Source: Citrobacter sp. 18056 (GTDB lineage: Bacteria; Pseudomonadota; Gammaproteobacteria; Enterobacterales; Enterobacteriaceae). From it: 64,000 nucleotides of DNA. Positions within the stretch are counted from its first letter, which is position 1, and every line of letters starts with the position of its first letter. The translations under genes were made by a program, and so were the position numbers. Of the stretch, positions 8,438 to 19,890 are shown one piece after another. The stretch lies in the NCBI GenBank assembly GCA_902706235.1, contig CACSJR010000008.1, forward strand, positions 1 through 64,000, given 5' to 3'. The notes beneath the pieces are model-generated. The model saw only the letters and a program-made list of their open reading frames with translations, had not been told where the DNA came from and searched no databases.

Positions 8438-9430
8438 TTATTCGCGGAACAGCGCTTCGATGTTCAGACCTTGTCCCTGCAGAATTTCACGCAGACGACG
8501 CAGACCTTCTACCTGAATCTGGCGAACGCGTTCACGAGTCAGGCCAATCTCACGGCCGACATCTTCCAGCGTTGCTGCTTCATACCCCAGTAAACCGAAT
8601 CGACGTGCCAGCACTTCACGCTGTTTGGCGTTCAGTTCGAACAGCCATTTGACGATGCTTTGTTTCATATCATCGTCCTGCGTGGTGTCTTCCGGGCCGT
8701 TATCTTTTTCATCGGCCAGGATGTCCAGCAGCGCTTTTTCAGAATCGCCACCAAGTGGGGTGTCGACCGAGGTGATGCGCTCGTTGAGACGCAGCATACG
8801 GCTTACGTCATCAACCGGTTTGTCCAACTGCTCAGCAATCTCTTCTGCGCTCGGCTCGTGATCCAACTTGTGGGATAACTCACGCGCGGTTCGTAGATAA
8901 ACGTTGAGCTCTTTGACGATATGGATTGGCAGACGAATCGTACGGGTTTGGTTCATGATAGCCCGTTCAATGGTCTGACGAATCCACCAGGTTGCATAGG
9001 TCGAGAAACGGAATCCGCGCTCAGGGTCGAATTTTTCGACAGCACGAATCAGCCCCAGATTGCCCTCTTCAATCAAGTCCAGCAAAGCCAGACCACGATT
9101 GCTGTAACGGCGAGCAATTTTAACCACCAGACGCAAGTTACTCTCAATCATCCGGCGGCGGGACGCTACGTCACCACGCAACGCACGTCGTGCGAAATAG
9201 ACTTCTTCTTCGGCTGTTAACAGTGGAGAGTAACCAATCTCCCCAAGGTAAAGCTGAGTCGCATCCAACACACGCTGTGTAGCACCCTGCGATAACAGCT
9301 CTTCCTCAGCTACTTCGTTATCACTGGGTTCCTCTTCTACTAAGGCTTTCTCATCGAAAGTCTCTGCTCCGTTCTCATCAAATTCCGCGTCTTCATTTAA
9401 ATCATGAACTTTCAGCGTATTCTGACTCAT
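8438..9430 (-). CDS. RNA polymerase sigma factor RpoS
   Basis: The protein is 330 aa from the ATG at 9430 ([14 protein letters not shown]), which has a TAGGAG site 7 nt upstream; 12 further upstream in-frame codons are not part of the known protein. It is the general stress and stationary-phase sigma factor. Region 1.2, region 2 ([31 protein letters not shown]), region 3 and the region 4 helix-turn-helix ([20 protein letters not shown]) are intact. It follows nlpD by 58 bp. In E. coli its main promoter lies within nlpD, producing a long leader controlled by Hfq and sRNAs; the same arrangement is expected here but the promoter was not verified. Confidence 0.98.
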   Translation of the reverse strand: MSQNTLKVHDLNEDAEFDENGAETFDEKALVEEEPSDNEVAEEELLSQGATQRVLDATQLYLGEIGYSPLLTAEEEVYFARRALRGDVASRRRMIESNLRLVVKIARRYSNRGLALLDLIEEGNLGLIRAVEKFDPERGFRFSTYATWWIRQTIERAIMNQTRTIRLPIHIVKELNVYLRTARELSHKLDHEPSAEEIAEQLDKPVDDVSRMLRLNERITSVDTPLGGDSEKALLDILADEKDNGPEDTTQDDDMKQSIVKWLFELNAKQREVLARRFGLLGYEAATLEDVGREIGLTRERVRQIQVEGLRRLREILQGQGLNIEALFRE

Positions 9431-9488
9431 AAGGTGGCTCCTACCCGTGATCCCTGGACGAAACACACCTCACGGTTGTTTCGCCAAA

Positions 9489-10673
9489 TTATCGCTGCGG
9501 CAAATACTGCAGCGGGTTGACGGATTTCCCCTTGTAACGAATTTCAAAATGCAAGCGTGTTGAACTGGTTCCGGTGCTACCCATGGTAGCGATTTTCTGC
9601 CCCGCCTTCACTTCTTGTTGTTCCCGGACCAGCATTGTATCGTTATGGGCGTAGGCGCTCAGGTAATCATCATTGTGTTTGATGATAATAAGATTACCGT
9701 AACCGCGCAGTGCGTTACCGGCATAAACGACGCGTCCATCTCCGGTCGCGACGATAGCCTGTCCTTTACTGCCTGCAATATCGATACCTTTGTTGCCGCC
9801 GTCGCCGCCACTAAAGTTTTCGATGATTTTGCCGTCAGTCGGCCAGCGCCAGGAAGAGATCGGCGAACTGGTAGACGTACTGCTTGCAGTCGGTTGGGCA
9901 GTGCTCGCAACGGGTGCCGTAACAGGCGCTGTGACCGTAGTCGCAGGCTGGTTGTTAGGCAACATTTTGTTAGCACCTTGTTCACCTGAATCCTCAGAAT
10001 ACGTAATTGTTGGTTGAGACGCAACCACTGCGGAGGAATTTTGTGCAGGTTTTGAGACTAATCCAGCCGAGGCGGTACTGGCCTGTTCGCTAGCCTGTGC
10101 TACGGCGTTATTCCCGGTGATCGGCTGCCCGGAAGCATTGCCCACCTGCAGAACCTGACCGACATTCAGAGCGTACGGAGCAGCGACGTTGTTACGCTGC
10201 GCCAGGTCGCGGAAATCGTTCCCGGTAACCCATGCAATATAGAACAGCGTGTCGCCGCGCTTCACGGTATAGGTGCTGCCACCGGCGTAGCTGCCTTTTG
10301 GAATGTCACCGTATTTGCGATTGTAGACAGCATGGCCATCCACAATCTGGACAGTTGGCTCGGCAGCGGTTGGCTGTGCCGTCGCGACCGGCTGAGTGGA
10401 CTGGATCTGCGGCTGAGCGGGTGCGGTCTGAACCGGTGCGGTTTGTACCGGTGCGGTTTGTACTGGCTGCGGTTGTGGGGCCGTCTGAGTCGCGGTGTTC
10501 ATGGACGACGGAGGCGTAATTAACATTCCGGAATCGGTACTGGACGACGCGCCGCCCACGGAACTGACCGGAGCAGGCGCATTGCTGGTCGTTGTGCATC
10601 CTGCCAGCCAAAGTGAAACCAGTGATAAAGCCGCAACGCGACTAACGGTGAATTTTGGGCTTCCCGCGCTCAT
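9489..10673 (-). CDS. Lipoprotein NlpD, activator of amidase AmiC
   Basis: The protein is 394 aa (E. coli 379). A signal peptide with lipobox LAGC puts the lipidated Cys at 26, giving an outer-membrane lipoprotein. A Pro/Gln-rich linker with tandem VQTAP units (about residues 70-90), a LysM peptidoglycan-binding domain ([16 protein letters not shown] region, about 133-177) and a C-terminal M23/LytM domain ([28 protein letters not shown]) follow. In this family the LytM domain is degenerate and activates AmiC for septum splitting rather than cutting itself. It is in operon with rpoS and contains the rpoS promoter region. Confidence 0.97.
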   Translation of the reverse strand: MSAGSPKFTVSRVAALSLVSLWLAGCTTTSNAPAPVSSVGGASSSTDSGMLITPPSSMNTATQTAPQPQPVQTAPVQTAPVQTAPAQPQIQSTQPVATAQPTAAEPTVQIVDGHAVYNRKYGDIPKGSYAGGSTYTVKRGDTLFYIAWVTGNDFRDLAQRNNVAAPYALNVGQVLQVGNASGQPITGNNAVAQASEQASTASAGLVSKPAQNSSAVVASQPTITYSEDSGEQGANKMLPNNQPATTVTAPVTAPVASTAQPTASSTSTSSPISSWRWPTDGKIIENFSGGDGGNKGIDIAGSKGQAIVATGDGRVVYAGNALRGYGNLIIIKHNDDYLSAYAHNDTMLVREQQEVKAGQKIATMGSTGTSSTRLHFEIRYKGKSVNPLQYLPQR

Positions 10674-10800
10674 TTATCCCCCAGGAATATGTTAACTGCC
10701 AGTGACTTAAAAACCGTGAAAGTCGACGTTAAATCACACAAAAAAAGTGTGCTCACCCTACGCCAAAAGACGCCTCGAAAGAAACAAGAAAACTCCTGTA

Positions 10801-11427
10801 TTACGCCAGTTCACCTTTGACCAAGGGCACAAAGCGAACCGCTTCCACGGTATCGATGATAAATTCGTCTCCCCGCCGACGAACACGTTTAAGAACCTGG
10901 TGTTCCTCGCCCACAGGTAAAACGAGAATGCCGCCCTCATCCAGCTGCGACATGAGTGCTGCCGGAATTTCCTGCGGCGCTGCCGTGACAATAATGGCAT
11001 CAAATGGCGCTCTTGCATGCCATCCTTGCCATCCATCGCCGTGGCGAGTTGAAACATTATGTAAATCAAGCTGCTTGAGACGACGTCGCGCATGCCATTG
11101 CAGACTTTTGATTCGCTCAACGGAACAGACGTGATGCACCAGATGCGCAAGGATAGCGGTCTGGTAGCCAGAACCGGTGCCGATTTCCAGCACCCGTGAC
11201 TCCGGCGTCAGTTCAAGCAGTTCGGTCATTCGCGCCACCATATACGGCTGCGAGATGGTTTGCCCCTGACCGATGGGCAGCGCGACGTTTTCCCACGCCT
11301 TGTGTTCAAAGGCTTCATCAATGAATTTTTCGCGCGGCACCTGAGCAATGGCCTCGAGCACATGCTCGTCCAGAATGCCCTGGTTTCGCAGTTGATTGAG
11401 AAGGCTTTGTACGCGTTTGCTTACCAT
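10801..11427 (-). CDS. Protein-L-isoaspartate O-methyltransferase
   Basis: The protein is 208 aa, the family length. It methylates isoaspartyl residues in aged proteins using S-adenosylmethionine. Visible motifs are [18 protein letters not shown], the SAM-binding [15 protein letters not shown], and the conserved HGDGWQGW. Its start overlaps the end of surE by 7 bp, indicating translational coupling in the truD-surE-pcm cluster, whose members serve repair or stationary-phase survival. Confidence 0.97.
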   Translation of the reverse strand: MVSKRVQSLLNQLRNQGILDEHVLEAIAQVPREKFIDEAFEHKAWENVALPIGQGQTISQPYMVARMTELLELTPESRVLEIGTGSGYQTAILAHLVHHVCSVERIKSLQWHARRRLKQLDLHNVSTRHGDGWQGWHARAPFDAIIVTAAPQEIPAALMSQLDEGGILVLPVGEEHQVLKRVRRRGDEFIIDTVEAVRFVPLVKGELA

Positions 11428-12182
11428 TGCACACCGACTCCTGCACGCTCCAGCCAGCCGGAGACAACCTCCTGCGCGCTGTGAGCGGTCAAATCAACGT
11501 GCAGCGGCGTGACGGAGACGTAGCCTTCATCCACCGCGGCAAAATCCGTATCCGGTCCGGCGTCGCACTTATCACCCGGTGGCCCAATCCAGTAAAGGGT
11601 GTTGCCGCGCGGATCTTCCTGCGGGATAACGGTATCGGCCGGATGACGGCTGCCGCAGCGCGTCACGCGGATACCTTTAATCTCCGAAAGCGGAAGGTCC
11701 GGTACGTTGATATTGAGGATTCGTCCGGTGCGCAGCGGCTCACGGGCCAGAGCTCGCAGAATAGAGCACGTTACCGCCGCAGCGGTGTCGTAATGCTTAT
11801 GCCCATTCAGCGAAACGGCGAGCGCAGGAAAACCGAGATGACGGCCTTCCATCGCCGCAGCCACCGTGCCGGAGTAAATCACGTCATCACCCAAGTTTGG
11901 TCCGGCGTTAATGCCGGAAACGACCACATCGGGCCGCGGGCGCATCAGGGTATTCACGCCGAGGAAAACACAATCCGTCGGAGTGCCCATCTGCACTGAA
12001 ATGTCACCATTTTCCAGAGTGAAAGTACGGAGAGAAGATTCCAGGGTCAGAGAATTAGACGCCCCACTGCGGTTACGATCGGGTGCAACAACCTGAACCT
12101 CGGCAAACTCGCGCAAGGCCTTCGCCAGGGTTTGGATCCCCGGCGCGTAGATCCCGTCATCGTTACTCAGCAATATTCGCAT
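11421..12182 (-). CDS. 5'/3'-nucleotidase SurE
   Basis: The protein is 253 aa from [10 protein letters not shown]. An ATG two codons further upstream is possible but leaves the family start. It is a survival protein that dephosphorylates nucleoside monophosphates and short polyphosphate. The metal-binding NDDG start, [10 protein letters not shown], the GTPTDCV segment and [19 protein letters not shown] are intact. It overlaps truD by 20 bp at its start and pcm by 7 bp at its end. Confidence 0.97.
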   Translation of the reverse strand: MRILLSNDDGIYAPGIQTLAKALREFAEVQVVAPDRNRSGASNSLTLESSLRTFTLENGDISVQMGTPTDCVFLGVNTLMRPRPDVVVSGINAGPNLGDDVIYSGTVAAAMEGRHLGFPALAVSLNGHKHYDTAAAVTCSILRALAREPLRTGRILNINVPDLPLSEIKGIRVTRCGSRHPADTVIPQEDPRGNTLYWIGPPGDKCDAGPDTDFAAVDEGYVSVTPLHVDLTAHSAQEVVSGWLERAGVGVQW

Positions 12183-13212
12183 AATCACCTGTTGTGTTGA
12201 TAAGTTCCCTTACAACACTGGTGGCAAAACTGCCTGCCGGCAGCCAGAAACGCACCTCGACGGTGACGTCATCCCACCAGTTCCAGCTCATCTGTTGCGG
12301 GTAGAGAAGCATTGCGCGTCGCGCTGCCTCGACTTTTTCGCGCAGCAATAACGACTGCAGCTGCGTTTCTTCCGCCAGCGTTTGCTGTTCAAATTCCAGA
12401 GCCGCACGCTGCGTTCCCCAGTCACCGCTGCCCGGCAGCGATGCAGTAATCATGAGCTCGCGATGATCAACGCGGGACTGAAGCTCGGGCATCTCTTCAT
12501 CCGTTGCCACAAACCAGCTGCCGCGTCCCGCTAATTGTAGCGCATCGCCGTCAACAACTTGATTAAAGTCCGGTTTTTTTAAACGTTCGCTCACCAACTG
12601 ATTAAACAACGCACTGCGGGCCGCAGACAACCAAAAACTGCGTTTATTACGATCTCGCACCGGTGCATCGCTTTGTGCCCAGCGCAGCGCGCCAAGCAAA
12701 TTGCTGCCGCCAAGACCGAAACGCTGTGCGCCAAAATAGTTCGGCACACCCTTTTCGGCAATGGCTTGCAGACGTGCTTCCGCTTCCTCGCGATTGCTGA
12801 CTTCACGCAGCACCAGGGTAAATGCATTACCCTTCAGCGCCCCGAGGCGCAGCTTGCGTTTATGGCGCGCATACTCCAGCACCTGGCAGCCTTCCAGCTC
12901 AAACTTGCTTAAGTCCGGCATGTCTTTGCCCGGCAGACGGACGCACAGCCATTGTTCAGTAACGGCGTGCTTATCCTTCTGCCCGGCAAAGCTCACTTCA
13001 CGGGCGTGCACTTTGAGGAATTTCGCCAGCGCATCGGCCACAAAACGGGTATTGCAGCCATTTTTCAGGATGCGTACCAGCAGCTGTTCACCTTCGCCAT
13101 CGGGTGAAAAGCCCAGGTCTTCGACCACCAGAAAATCTTCTGGATTGGCCTTCAGTAACCCCTGGCCCTGCGGTTTGCCGTGCAGGTAAGTCAGCTCATT
13201 GAACATTAGCAT
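12163..13212 (-). CDS. tRNA pseudouridine(13) synthase TruD
   Basis: The protein is 349 aa, identical in length to E. coli TruD. It converts U13 of tRNA-Glu to pseudouridine. The catalytic Asp80 lies in [10 protein letters not shown], and NYFGAQRFG and the C-terminal [12 protein letters not shown] are conserved. It is translationally coupled: the start overlaps ispF by 7 bp and the end overlaps surE. Confidence 0.97.
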   Translation of the reverse strand: MLMFNELTYLHGKPQGQGLLKANPEDFLVVEDLGFSPDGEGEQLLVRILKNGCNTRFVADALAKFLKVHAREVSFAGQKDKHAVTEQWLCVRLPGKDMPDLSKFELEGCQVLEYARHKRKLRLGALKGNAFTLVLREVSNREEAEARLQAIAEKGVPNYFGAQRFGLGGSNLLGALRWAQSDAPVRDRNKRSFWLSAARSALFNQLVSERLKKPDFNQVVDGDALQLAGRGSWFVATDEEMPELQSRVDHRELMITASLPGSGDWGTQRAALEFEQQTLAEETQLQSLLLREKVEAARRAMLLYPQQMSWNWWDDVTVEVRFWLPAGSFATSVVRELINTTGDYANIAE

Positions 13213-13688
13213 GGGCGAGCCTTGTGCAGCAGTGCCACGGCCTCGCAGGCAATGCCTTCCCCGCGACCGGTAAAGCCGAGCTTTTCGGTAGTGGTGGCTT
13301 TCACATTGACGTCATCCATATGGCAGCCCAAATCTTCCGCGATAAACACGCGCATTTGCGGAATGTGCGGCAGCATCTTCGGCGCCTGCGCGATGATGGT
13401 TACATCGACGTTACCGAGCGTGTAGCCTTTGGCCTGAATACGACGCCAGGCTTCACGCAGCAGCTCGCGACTGTCGGCGCCTTTGAAGGCCGGATCGGTG
13501 TCCGGGAACAGTTTGCCGATGTCCCCCATCGCCGCCGCACCGAGCAGAGCGTCCGTCAACGCATGCAGCGCAACGTCGCCATCAGAGTGAGCCAGCAGGC
13601 CTTTTTCGTAAGGCACGCGCACGCCGCCAATGATAATCGGGCCAACGCCACCGAAAGCATGTACGTCAAAACCGTGTCCAATTCGCAT
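13206..13688 (-). CDS. 2-C-methyl-D-erythritol 2,4-cyclodiphosphate synthase IspF
   Basis: The protein is 160 aa from [14 protein letters not shown]; eight upstream in-frame codons are not conserved. It is the fifth enzyme of the MEP isoprenoid pathway. The zinc ligands in GFDVHAF and the [18 protein letters not shown] motif are present, with [14 protein letters not shown] at the C-terminus. Its ATG shares one base with the ispD stop (TAATG), so the two consecutive-pathway genes are coupled. Confidence 0.97.
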   Translation of the reverse strand: MRIGHGFDVHAFGGVGPIIIGGVRVPYEKGLLAHSDGDVALHALTDALLGAAAMGDIGKLFPDTDPAFKGADSRELLREAWRRIQAKGYTLGNVDVTIIAQAPKMLPHIPQMRVFIAEDLGCHMDDVNVKATTTEKLGFTGRGEGIACEAVALLHKARPC

Positions 13689-14398
13689 TATGCCTGCTCC
13701 TGAAATCCGCAATGAGTGAGGTAAAATTCTGCCAACGCCAGGTCTTCCGGGCGAGTCACTTTGATATTATCAGCCCGTCCGGCGACAAGCTGTGGATGGA
13801 AGCCACAATATTCCAGCGCCGATGCTTCATCAGTCACAGTCGCACCTTCTTTGAGCGCCCGCGTCAGGCAGTCAAAAAGGAGTTCGCGCGGGAAGAATTG
13901 CGGCGTCAGCGCGTGCCAGAGATCGTTTCGGTCAACGGTATGGGCAATCGCCGCAATACCTGGCTCGGCGCGCTTCATGGTGTCGCGCACCGGTGCTGCC
14001 AAAATGCCACCCACGCGGCTGGTTTCGCTCAGCGCCAGCAGGTTCGCTAAATCATCCTGATGCAAGCATGGACGCGCCGCATCGTGCACCAGCACCCACT
14101 GCGCATCGCCCGCCGCTTTCAGGCCAGCCAGAACGGAATCGGCACGCTCGGTACCACCTTCAACGACGGTGATTTGTGGATGGTTAGCAAGCGGGAGCTG
14201 CTGAAAGCGGGCGTCACCGTCGCTAATGGCGATAATGACGTGTTCAACACGCGGATGCGCCAGCAAAGCGGCGACCGCGTGTTCGAGAATCGTTTTGTTA
14301 CCGATTGAGAGATATTGCTTCGGGCATTCCGTTTGCATACGGCGGCCAAATCCGGCTGCCGGCACCACGGCGCAAACGCCCGGAAAAGTGGCTGCCAT
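13688..14398 (-). CDS. 2-C-methyl-D-erythritol 4-phosphate cytidylyltransferase IspD
   Basis: The protein is 236 aa. It joins CTP to methylerythritol phosphate in the MEP pathway. The nucleotide-binding [30 protein letters not shown] and [11 protein letters not shown] motifs are intact. It lies 20 bp after ftsB and is coupled to ispF. Confidence 0.97.
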   Translation of the reverse strand: MAATFPGVCAVVPAAGFGRRMQTECPKQYLSIGNKTILEHAVAALLAHPRVEHVIIAISDGDARFQQLPLANHPQITVVEGGTERADSVLAGLKAAGDAQWVLVHDAARPCLHQDDLANLLALSETSRVGGILAAPVRDTMKRAEPGIAAIAHTVDRNDLWHALTPQFFPRELLFDCLTRALKEGATVTDEASALEYCGFHPQLVAGRADNIKVTRPEDLALAEFYLTHCGFQEQA

Positions 14399-14418
14399 GC
14401 GGTTATCCTGGCTTGAGT

Positions 14419-14742
14419 TTATTGATTGTTCTGCCGCGAACCCTGATTCTGCCCTTGATTGCGTTTAGACGCATCCGGCACCAGACGATAAAACGTTTCG
14501 CCCGGGCGAGTCATGCTGAGTTCGTTGCGAGCGCGTTCTTCGATCGCTTCCTGACCGCCATTGAGATCGTCAATTTCGGCGAAAAGCTGATCGTTGCGCG
14601 CTTTAAGTTTGCCGTTTGTTGCCTGCTGAGCCGCCACGTCATCATTGACGCGACTGTAGTCATGAAGACCATTCTTGCCGAACCACAGCGAGTACTGTAG
14701 CCAGACCAGCAATGCCAGCAACAGCAGCGTTAATTTACCCAT
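14419..14742 (-). CDS. Cell division protein FtsB
   Basis: The protein is 107 aa (E. coli 103). A single N-terminal transmembrane helix ([18 protein letters not shown]) is followed by a periplasmic coiled coil (about residues 30-70) ending in a Gln/Asn-rich tail. It forms the FtsQBL complex that controls septal peptidoglycan synthesis. It is the first gene of the ftsB-ispD-ispF-truD-surE-pcm run; the 150 bp upstream (14743-14893) presumably hold its promoter. Confidence 0.95.
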   Translation of the reverse strand: MGKLTLLLLALLVWLQYSLWFGKNGLHDYSRVNDDVAAQQATNGKLKARNDQLFAEIDDLNGGQEAIEERARNELSMTRPGETFYRLVPDASKRNQGQNQGSRQNNQ

Positions 14743-14893
14743 CCTGCCCCCTGAAAAACGGCATCATCATCCCATAACTTGCCGGAGTGCTCTACCCTGG
14801 CCTGCGGACGATGCCGCATATCGCGGGGAATGTACCACATTTTGCCCGTTGAGTCGTAGGCCTCAATAGAAACGAACGTACTTCCGCCCACGA

Positions 14894-15220
14894 CTAACCC
14901 AGCAGCCACAGGAACAGCAGGCCAAATAGCGCCGCGACTGTTATCAGTGTCACCACAATACTGTAGAGGAGTTTGCCGTTCATCAGCGAATGGAGCGCAA
15001 TGCCGATAACCACGGAGACGGGCAGTAGCGCCAGGAAGAAAGGCCAGGTGTAAAGGAAGAAGAACAGCGTGTTACTGCCGTAAAACAAAAAAGGAATACC
15101 CAGCGCCAATAGCCATGCAACAAAACCCACGACCGCGCCGGATAAAGACCAGGTGGTCTCTTCGGTTTCGGTAATCATGGGTTCTGTACGAGTAATGGTA
15201 ATGTTCTGGGTATTGCGCAT
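14894..15220 (-). CDS. DUF3561 inner-membrane protein YgbE
   Basis: The protein is 108 aa with three hydrophobic segments after a polar 25-residue N-terminus (VVGFVAWLLALGIPFLFYG; LFFFLYTWPFFLALLPVSVV; IVVTLITVAALFGLLFLWL). Length and sequence match E. coli YgbE. It lies 42 bp after cysC on the same strand, so it may be the last gene of the sulfate-activation operon. Its function is unknown. Confidence 0.92.
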   Translation of the reverse strand: MRNTQNITITRTEPMITETEETTWSLSGAVVGFVAWLLALGIPFLFYGSNTLFFFLYTWPFFLALLPVSVVIGIALHSLMNGKLLYSIVVTLITVAALFGLLFLWLLG

Positions 15221-15262
15221 ATCAAATCCTGTTTCCTGACTAACCGGAAAACCGGCCTGGTC

Positions 15263-15868
15263 TCAGGATCTGATAATATCGCCCTGTCTCATCAGGTCTA
15301 ATAATTGGTTAACCAAATTTGTTACCAATTGTTCGCCATCAAGGTGAATTTCGGCCTTTTCAGGCGCTTCATAAACCGAATCAATACCGGTGAAATTGCG
15401 CAGTTCACCGGCGCGGGCTTTTTTATACAGCCCCTTCGGGTCGCGGGTTTCACACACCGACAGCGGCGTGTCGACGAAAACTTCCACAAACCGGCCAGCG
15501 CCGACCCTGTCGCGCACCATCTGCCTTTCAGCACGGTGCGGCGAAATAAAAGCCGTTAACACCACCAGACCCGCATCCACCATCAGGTTCGCGACTTCGC
15601 CTACCCGACGAATATTCTCTTTCCGGTCGTCATCGCTGAAGCCCAAATCGCTGCACAAACCGTGGCGAACGTTATCGCCATCCAGCAAATAGGTGCTGAC
15701 GCCATGCTGATGCAGCGCCTCTTCCAGTGCGCCTGCTACCGTCGATTTACCCGAGCCCGAAAGCCCGGTAAACCACAACACAACCCCACGGTGACCGTGA
15801 AGTTGTTCGCGCTGCTCTTGCGTTACAGGATGCGGGTGCCAGACGACGTTTTCGTCATGCTGCGCCAT
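15263..15868 (-). CDS. Adenylyl-sulfate kinase CysC
   Basis: The protein is 201 aa. It phosphorylates adenosine phosphosulfate to PAPS, the substrate of CysH. The P-loop [21 protein letters not shown] and the FISPHRAER motif are present. Its ATG overlaps the cysN stop by one base. It works with CysD/CysN in sulfate assimilation. Confidence 0.97.
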   Translation of the reverse strand: MAQHDENVVWHPHPVTQEQREQLHGHRGVVLWFTGLSGSGKSTVAGALEEALHQHGVSTYLLDGDNVRHGLCSDLGFSDDDRKENIRRVGEVANLMVDAGLVVLTAFISPHRAERQMVRDRVGAGRFVEVFVDTPLSVCETRDPKGLYKKARAGELRNFTGIDSVYEAPEKAEIHLDGEQLVTNLVNQLLDLMRQGDIIRS

Positions 15869-17298
15869 TACTTGCCTCCCAGCAGGTCGCGTGCGCCCCA
15901 GTGTGGGAAGTGTTTGCGCACCAGCGCATTCAGCTCAAGTTCAAAGGCACTAAAATCGCTGCTGCCCGCAACGGCCGTGTCCTGCTGCGGCTCGCGCACC
16001 ATGCCTGCGCCGACGGTGACGTTAGTCAGACGATCGATGAAGATAAGGCCGCCCGTGACCGGATTATGCTGATATTTGTCGAGCACCAGCGGTTCGTCAA
16101 AGGTGACATCCACCAGCCCGATCCCGTTCAGTGGCAGATTCGCCACCTCACGCTGGGTCAGATTGTTGATATTCACCTGATACTGAACCCGGTCGATGCG
16201 CGCCCGGGTTTTCTTCCCGGCAATTTTAATTTCATAGCTCTGACCCGGCTGGAGAGGCTGTTCAGCCATCCATACCACGTCCACGCTGGCGCTTTGCACC
16301 GCAGGCAGCGTGTCGCTCACGTCGACCAGCAAATCACCACGGCTGATATCAATTTCATCTTTCAGCACCAGGGTGATGGCTTCGCCCGCAGCGGCTTTCT
16401 GCAAGTCACCGTCAAAGGTCACAATCCGCGCCACCGCAGATTCCACGCCCGACGGCAGCACTTTCACGCGCTGGCCGACGCTGACCGTACCGGATGCCAG
16501 GGTTCCCGCATAGCCACGGAAATCGAGGTTTGGTCGGTTCACGTACTGCACTGGGAAGCGCAGCGGCTGGCTTTCGACAATGCGTTTGATCTCAACGGTT
16601 TCCAGCACTTCCAGCAGCGTCGGGCCACTGTACCACGGCATGTTTGCACTTTGGCTGGCAACGTTATCGCCTTCGAGGGCAGACAATGGTACAAAGCGGA
16701 TATCCAGCTCGCCCGGCAACTGCCCGGCAAACGTCAGATAAGCTTCACGAATTTCGTTAAACGTCTCTTCGCTGTAGTTAACGATATCCATTTTGTTCAC
16801 CGCCACCACCAGATGCTTAATGCCCAGCAGCGTGGCGATAAAACTGTGACGACGGGTCTGATCGAGCACGCCTTTTCGCGCGTCCATCAGCAGGATCGCC
16901 AGGTCACAGGTGGATGCGCCGGTCGCCATGTTGCGGGTGTACTGCTCGTGGCCCGGGGTGTCGGCAATGATAAATTTGCGCTTTTCGGTGGAGAAGTAAC
17001 GGTACGCCACGTCGATGGTAATGCCCTGCTCACGCTCGGCCTGCAAGCCATCCACCAGCAGCGCCAGGTCGAGTTTCTCGCCCTGCGTACCGTGACGCTT
17101 ACTGTCATTGTGCAGCGAAGACAGCTGATCTTCGTAAATCTGGCGGGTATCGTGCAACAAACGACCAATCAGGGTGCTTTTGCCATCATCCACGCTGCCG
17201 CAGGTCAGAAAGCGCAGCAGGCTCTTGTGCTGCTGGGCGTGCAGATACGCTTCCACGCCGCCTTCATCGGCAATTTGTTGTGCAATCGTTGTGTTCAT
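15868..17298 (-). CDS. Sulfate adenylyltransferase subunit 1 CysN
   Basis: The protein is 476 aa. It is the GTPase subunit that drives APS synthesis by CysD. EF-Tu-like motifs are present: P-loop [24 protein letters not shown] and the beta-barrel domains that follow. It is coupled to cysC and lies 9 bp after cysD. A 507-codon antisense frame over this gene is a shadow of its GC-rich codon pattern. Confidence 0.97.
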   Translation of the reverse strand: MNTTIAQQIADEGGVEAYLHAQQHKSLLRFLTCGSVDDGKSTLIGRLLHDTRQIYEDQLSSLHNDSKRHGTQGEKLDLALLVDGLQAEREQGITIDVAYRYFSTEKRKFIIADTPGHEQYTRNMATGASTCDLAILLMDARKGVLDQTRRHSFIATLLGIKHLVVAVNKMDIVNYSEETFNEIREAYLTFAGQLPGELDIRFVPLSALEGDNVASQSANMPWYSGPTLLEVLETVEIKRIVESQPLRFPVQYVNRPNLDFRGYAGTLASGTVSVGQRVKVLPSGVESAVARIVTFDGDLQKAAAGEAITLVLKDEIDISRGDLLVDVSDTLPAVQSASVDVVWMAEQPLQPGQSYEIKIAGKKTRARIDRVQYQVNINNLTQREVANLPLNGIGLVDVTFDEPLVLDKYQHNPVTGGLIFIDRLTNVTVGAGMVREPQQDTAVAGSSDFSAFELELNALVRKHFPHWGARDLLGGK

Positions 17299-17307
17299 GG
17301 CGGCTCC

Positions 17308-18216
17308 TTAGAAATAACCCTGGCGTTTCTTCAGCTCCATGGAGCCTGCCTGGTCGCGGTCGATCATGCGGCCTTGTCGTTCACTGGTAGTGGACACCAG
17401 CATCTCTTCAATAATTTCCGGTAATGTCTGTGCGTTCGATTCCACCGCACCGGTCAGCGGCCAGCAGCCGAGGGTACGAAAACGCACCATCTGCTGTTTG
17501 ATCACTTCACCAGGCTGCAGATTAATACGATCGTCGTCGATCATCATCAGCATACCGTCGCGCTCCAGAACCGGACGCGGTGCCGCCAGATACAACGGAA
17601 CGATTTCAATATTTTCCAGATAGATGTACTGCCAGATATCCAGCTCGGTCCAGTTGGAGAGCGGGAACACGCGAATACTTTCGCCTTTATTAATCTGGCC
17701 GTTGTAGTTATGCCACAGCTCCGGACGCTGGTTTTTCGGGTCCCAGCGGTGGAAACGATCGCGGAAAGAGTAAATACGCTCTTTGGCGCGGGATTTCTCT
17801 TCATCACGACGGGCCCCGCCGAACGCGGCGTCAAAGCCGTATTTGTTCAGCGCCTGTTTCAGGCCTTCGGTTTTCATGATGTCGGTGTGCTTGGCGCTAC
17901 CGTGCACGAACGGGTTAATGCCCATCGCCACGCCTTCCGGGTTTTTATGCACCAGCAGTTCGCAGCCGTAGGCTTTAGCGGTCCGGTCACGGAACTCGTA
18001 CATCTCACGGAATTTCCAGCCGGTATCCACGTGCAGCAGCGGGAACGGCAGCGTGCCCGGATAAAAGGCTTTACGCGCCAAATGCAGCATCACACTGGAA
18101 TCTTTACCGATGGAATACATCATCACCGGGTTGGAAAATTCAGCCGCCACTTCGCGGATAATGTGGATGCTTTCCGCTTCCAGCTGCCGCAGGTGAGTGA
18201 GTCGTTCATGGTCCAT
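17308..18216 (-). CDS. Sulfate adenylyltransferase subunit 2 CysD
   Basis: The protein is 302 aa from [11 protein letters not shown], the E. coli length; an ATG two codons upstream is also in frame. It makes APS from ATP and sulfate. The PP-loop-type [14 protein letters not shown] and [20 protein letters not shown] are intact. It lies 22 bp after cysG, so the siroheme gene and the sulfate activation genes form one operon. Confidence 0.97.
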   Translation of the reverse strand: MDHERLTHLRQLEAESIHIIREVAAEFSNPVMMYSIGKDSSVMLHLARKAFYPGTLPFPLLHVDTGWKFREMYEFRDRTAKAYGCELLVHKNPEGVAMGINPFVHGSAKHTDIMKTEGLKQALNKYGFDAAFGGARRDEEKSRAKERIYSFRDRFHRWDPKNQRPELWHNYNGQINKGESIRVFPLSNWTELDIWQYIYLENIEIVPLYLAAPRPVLERDGMLMMIDDDRINLQPGEVIKQQMVRFRTLGCWPLTGAVESNAQTLPEIIEEMLVSTTSERQGRMIDRDQAGSMELKKRQGYF

Positions 18217-18238
18217 AACCATTCCTTATAAGCCAGAT

Positions 18239-19669
18239 CTAAGCCAGATTCACCACAGAAGAGTTAAACCCCTCCTGCTGTAAGTTGTTTTGAAACCAGG
18301 CGAGCTGATGATGCAGATGCACCACCTCACCCACCACCAGCAGCGCTGGCATCGGTGCGTCTTTCGCGAGGCTTTCGAGTTGTTGTAATGTGCCGACGGT
18401 CACCTGCTGATCGATGCGCGTACCGCAGCTGATAACGGCCACCGGGGTCTGACTGTCACGACCGTGGGCGATGAGCTGTTGGCTGATTTCGGCGGCCTTC
18501 ATGGTGCCCATGTAAATCGCCAGGGTCTGACGGCTTTGCGCCAGCTGCGCCCAGTCAAACGGGGTGCTATCGGCTTTGTAATGTCCGGTAACAAAGGTCA
18601 CGCTCTGGGCATAATCGCGGTGGGTCAGCGGAATACCCGCGTAGGCCGTTGCGCCTGCCGCGGCGGTCACGCCCGGCACCACCTGGAAAGGCACGCCCGC
18701 TTCTGCTGCAGCTTGTAATTCTTCGCCGCCACGACCAAAAATGAACGGGTCACCGCCTTTCAGGCGCACCACGTTTTTGCCTGCCAGCGCGGCTTCCACC
18801 AGCAGACGGTTGGTTTCATGCTGCGGCACGCTGTGGGTGCCCGCCCGTTTGCCAACGCAAATCAGCTCTGCGTCGCGGCGCACCAGCTCACGCACACCTT
18901 CACTGACAAGATGGTCATAAAACACCACGTCGGCCTGCTGGATAACCTGCAAACCGCGCAGCGTCAGCAGGCCCGCATCGCCCGGCCCTGCGCCCACCAG
19001 AACGATTTCACCCATCTGGCGTTCAGGCTGATTCAGCTCATCTTCCAGCGCCTGCTGGGCCGCGGCTTCATTGCCCGCCACCATCAGGCTGGCAAAACGT
19101 CCGGTAAACACGCGCTCCCAAAAACGACGGCGCTCGGCCGTGGTGTGCAAACGCGTTTGAATATGATGTCGCCAGTAGCTCGCTGCCTGAGCCATACGCC
19201 CGAGGTTCGTAGGCAACAATGCTTCGATTTTTTCCCGTAGCAGACGCGCCAGCACAGGAGCCGTTCCGCTGGAGGAAATCGCCACCAGCAGCGGAGAACG
19301 ATCGACAATTGACGGGAACACAAAGGAGCACAGCGGCTGATTATCAACCACGTTCACCAGACGTTGACGGGCATTCGCCGCCTCATAGACGCGCTGGTTA
19401 AGTTCGCTGTTGTCAGTGGCGGCAATCACCAGAAACACCGGGTCTATCTGCGCGTCGTCGAACTCGGTCGCCAGCCATTCAATCGACTGCTGATTGGCCA
19501 GTTCGGCCAGTTCGGGAGAGAGTTGTTGCGCGACGACGCGCACATTTGCCTCGGCCCGCCGTAACAGCAGGATTTTTCGGGCAGCAATATCGCCCCCGCC
19601 GATAACCAGAACCGGACGGTTTTTCAGGGAGGCAAAAAGAGGCAAATAGTCCACGGCGCTACAACTCAT
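18239..19669 (-). CDS. Siroheme synthase CysG (operon paralogue)
   Basis: The protein is 476 aa (E. coli CysG 457). The N-terminal precorrin-2 dehydrogenase/ferrochelatase domain has the NAD site [13 protein letters not shown], the VVDNQP Asp and [16 protein letters not shown]. The C-terminal uroporphyrinogen-III methyltransferase domain has [16 protein letters not shown] and [17 protein letters not shown]. It makes siroheme for sulfite reductase CysI. In E. coli cysG sits with nirBDC and is not in the cys operon; a copy here is known from Klebsiella and Enterobacter relatives, so this is likely a second gene. A GTG five codons in (19654) is an alternative start. Upstream T/A-rich sequence probably holds a CysB-dependent promoter. 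Confidence 0.93.
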   Translation of the reverse strand: MSCSAVDYLPLFASLKNRPVLVIGGGDIAARKILLLRRAEANVRVVAQQLSPELAELANQQSIEWLATEFDDAQIDPVFLVIAATDNSELNQRVYEAANARQRLVNVVDNQPLCSFVFPSIVDRSPLLVAISSSGTAPVLARLLREKIEALLPTNLGRMAQAASYWRHHIQTRLHTTAERRRFWERVFTGRFASLMVAGNEAAAQQALEDELNQPERQMGEIVLVGAGPGDAGLLTLRGLQVIQQADVVFYDHLVSEGVRELVRRDAELICVGKRAGTHSVPQHETNRLLVEAALAGKNVVRLKGGDPFIFGRGGEELQAAAEAGVPFQVVPGVTAAAGATAYAGIPLTHRDYAQSVTFVTGHYKADSTPFDWAQLAQSRQTLAIYMGTMKAAEISQQLIAHGRDSQTPVAVISCGTRIDQQVTVGTLQQLESLAKDAPMPALLVVGEVVHLHHQLAWFQNNLQQEGFNSSVVNLA

Positions 19670-19890
19670 TCACATTCAGCATAGGGGGACTATAGGGGGA
19701 GGCACTGAGCAAATGAAATTACGAAAAGGAATGAGTAGTTCCGCAATGGAATAACAGCCCGAAAATACAAATGCCAAAAAGTGCTTAACGCGCGATATTT
19801 CGCCACTTTAGGAAGAATTGAAATTGTGTTAGACCGGTCACAGTTTCATACTATGCCGTGATTATTTGATCCCCATTGTAAGGACACTCT
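19670..19890. promoter_or_regulatory. Divergent promoter region cysG / iap
   Basis: This 221-bp spacer separates the leftward cysGDNC operon from rightward iap. Reading toward cysG, a TATAGT hexamer lies about 30 nt before the ATG, with AT-rich sequence upstream where a CysB site would be expected. Toward iap, a TAAGGA ribosome-binding site precedes the ATG. Exact sites are inferred only. Confidence 0.4.

Noticed and set aside
15901..17424. A 507-codon open frame opposite cysN and the end of cysD
   Set aside because: cysN has clear GTPase motifs and operon context. The antisense frame has no recognisable domain and follows from codon bias on the coding strand.
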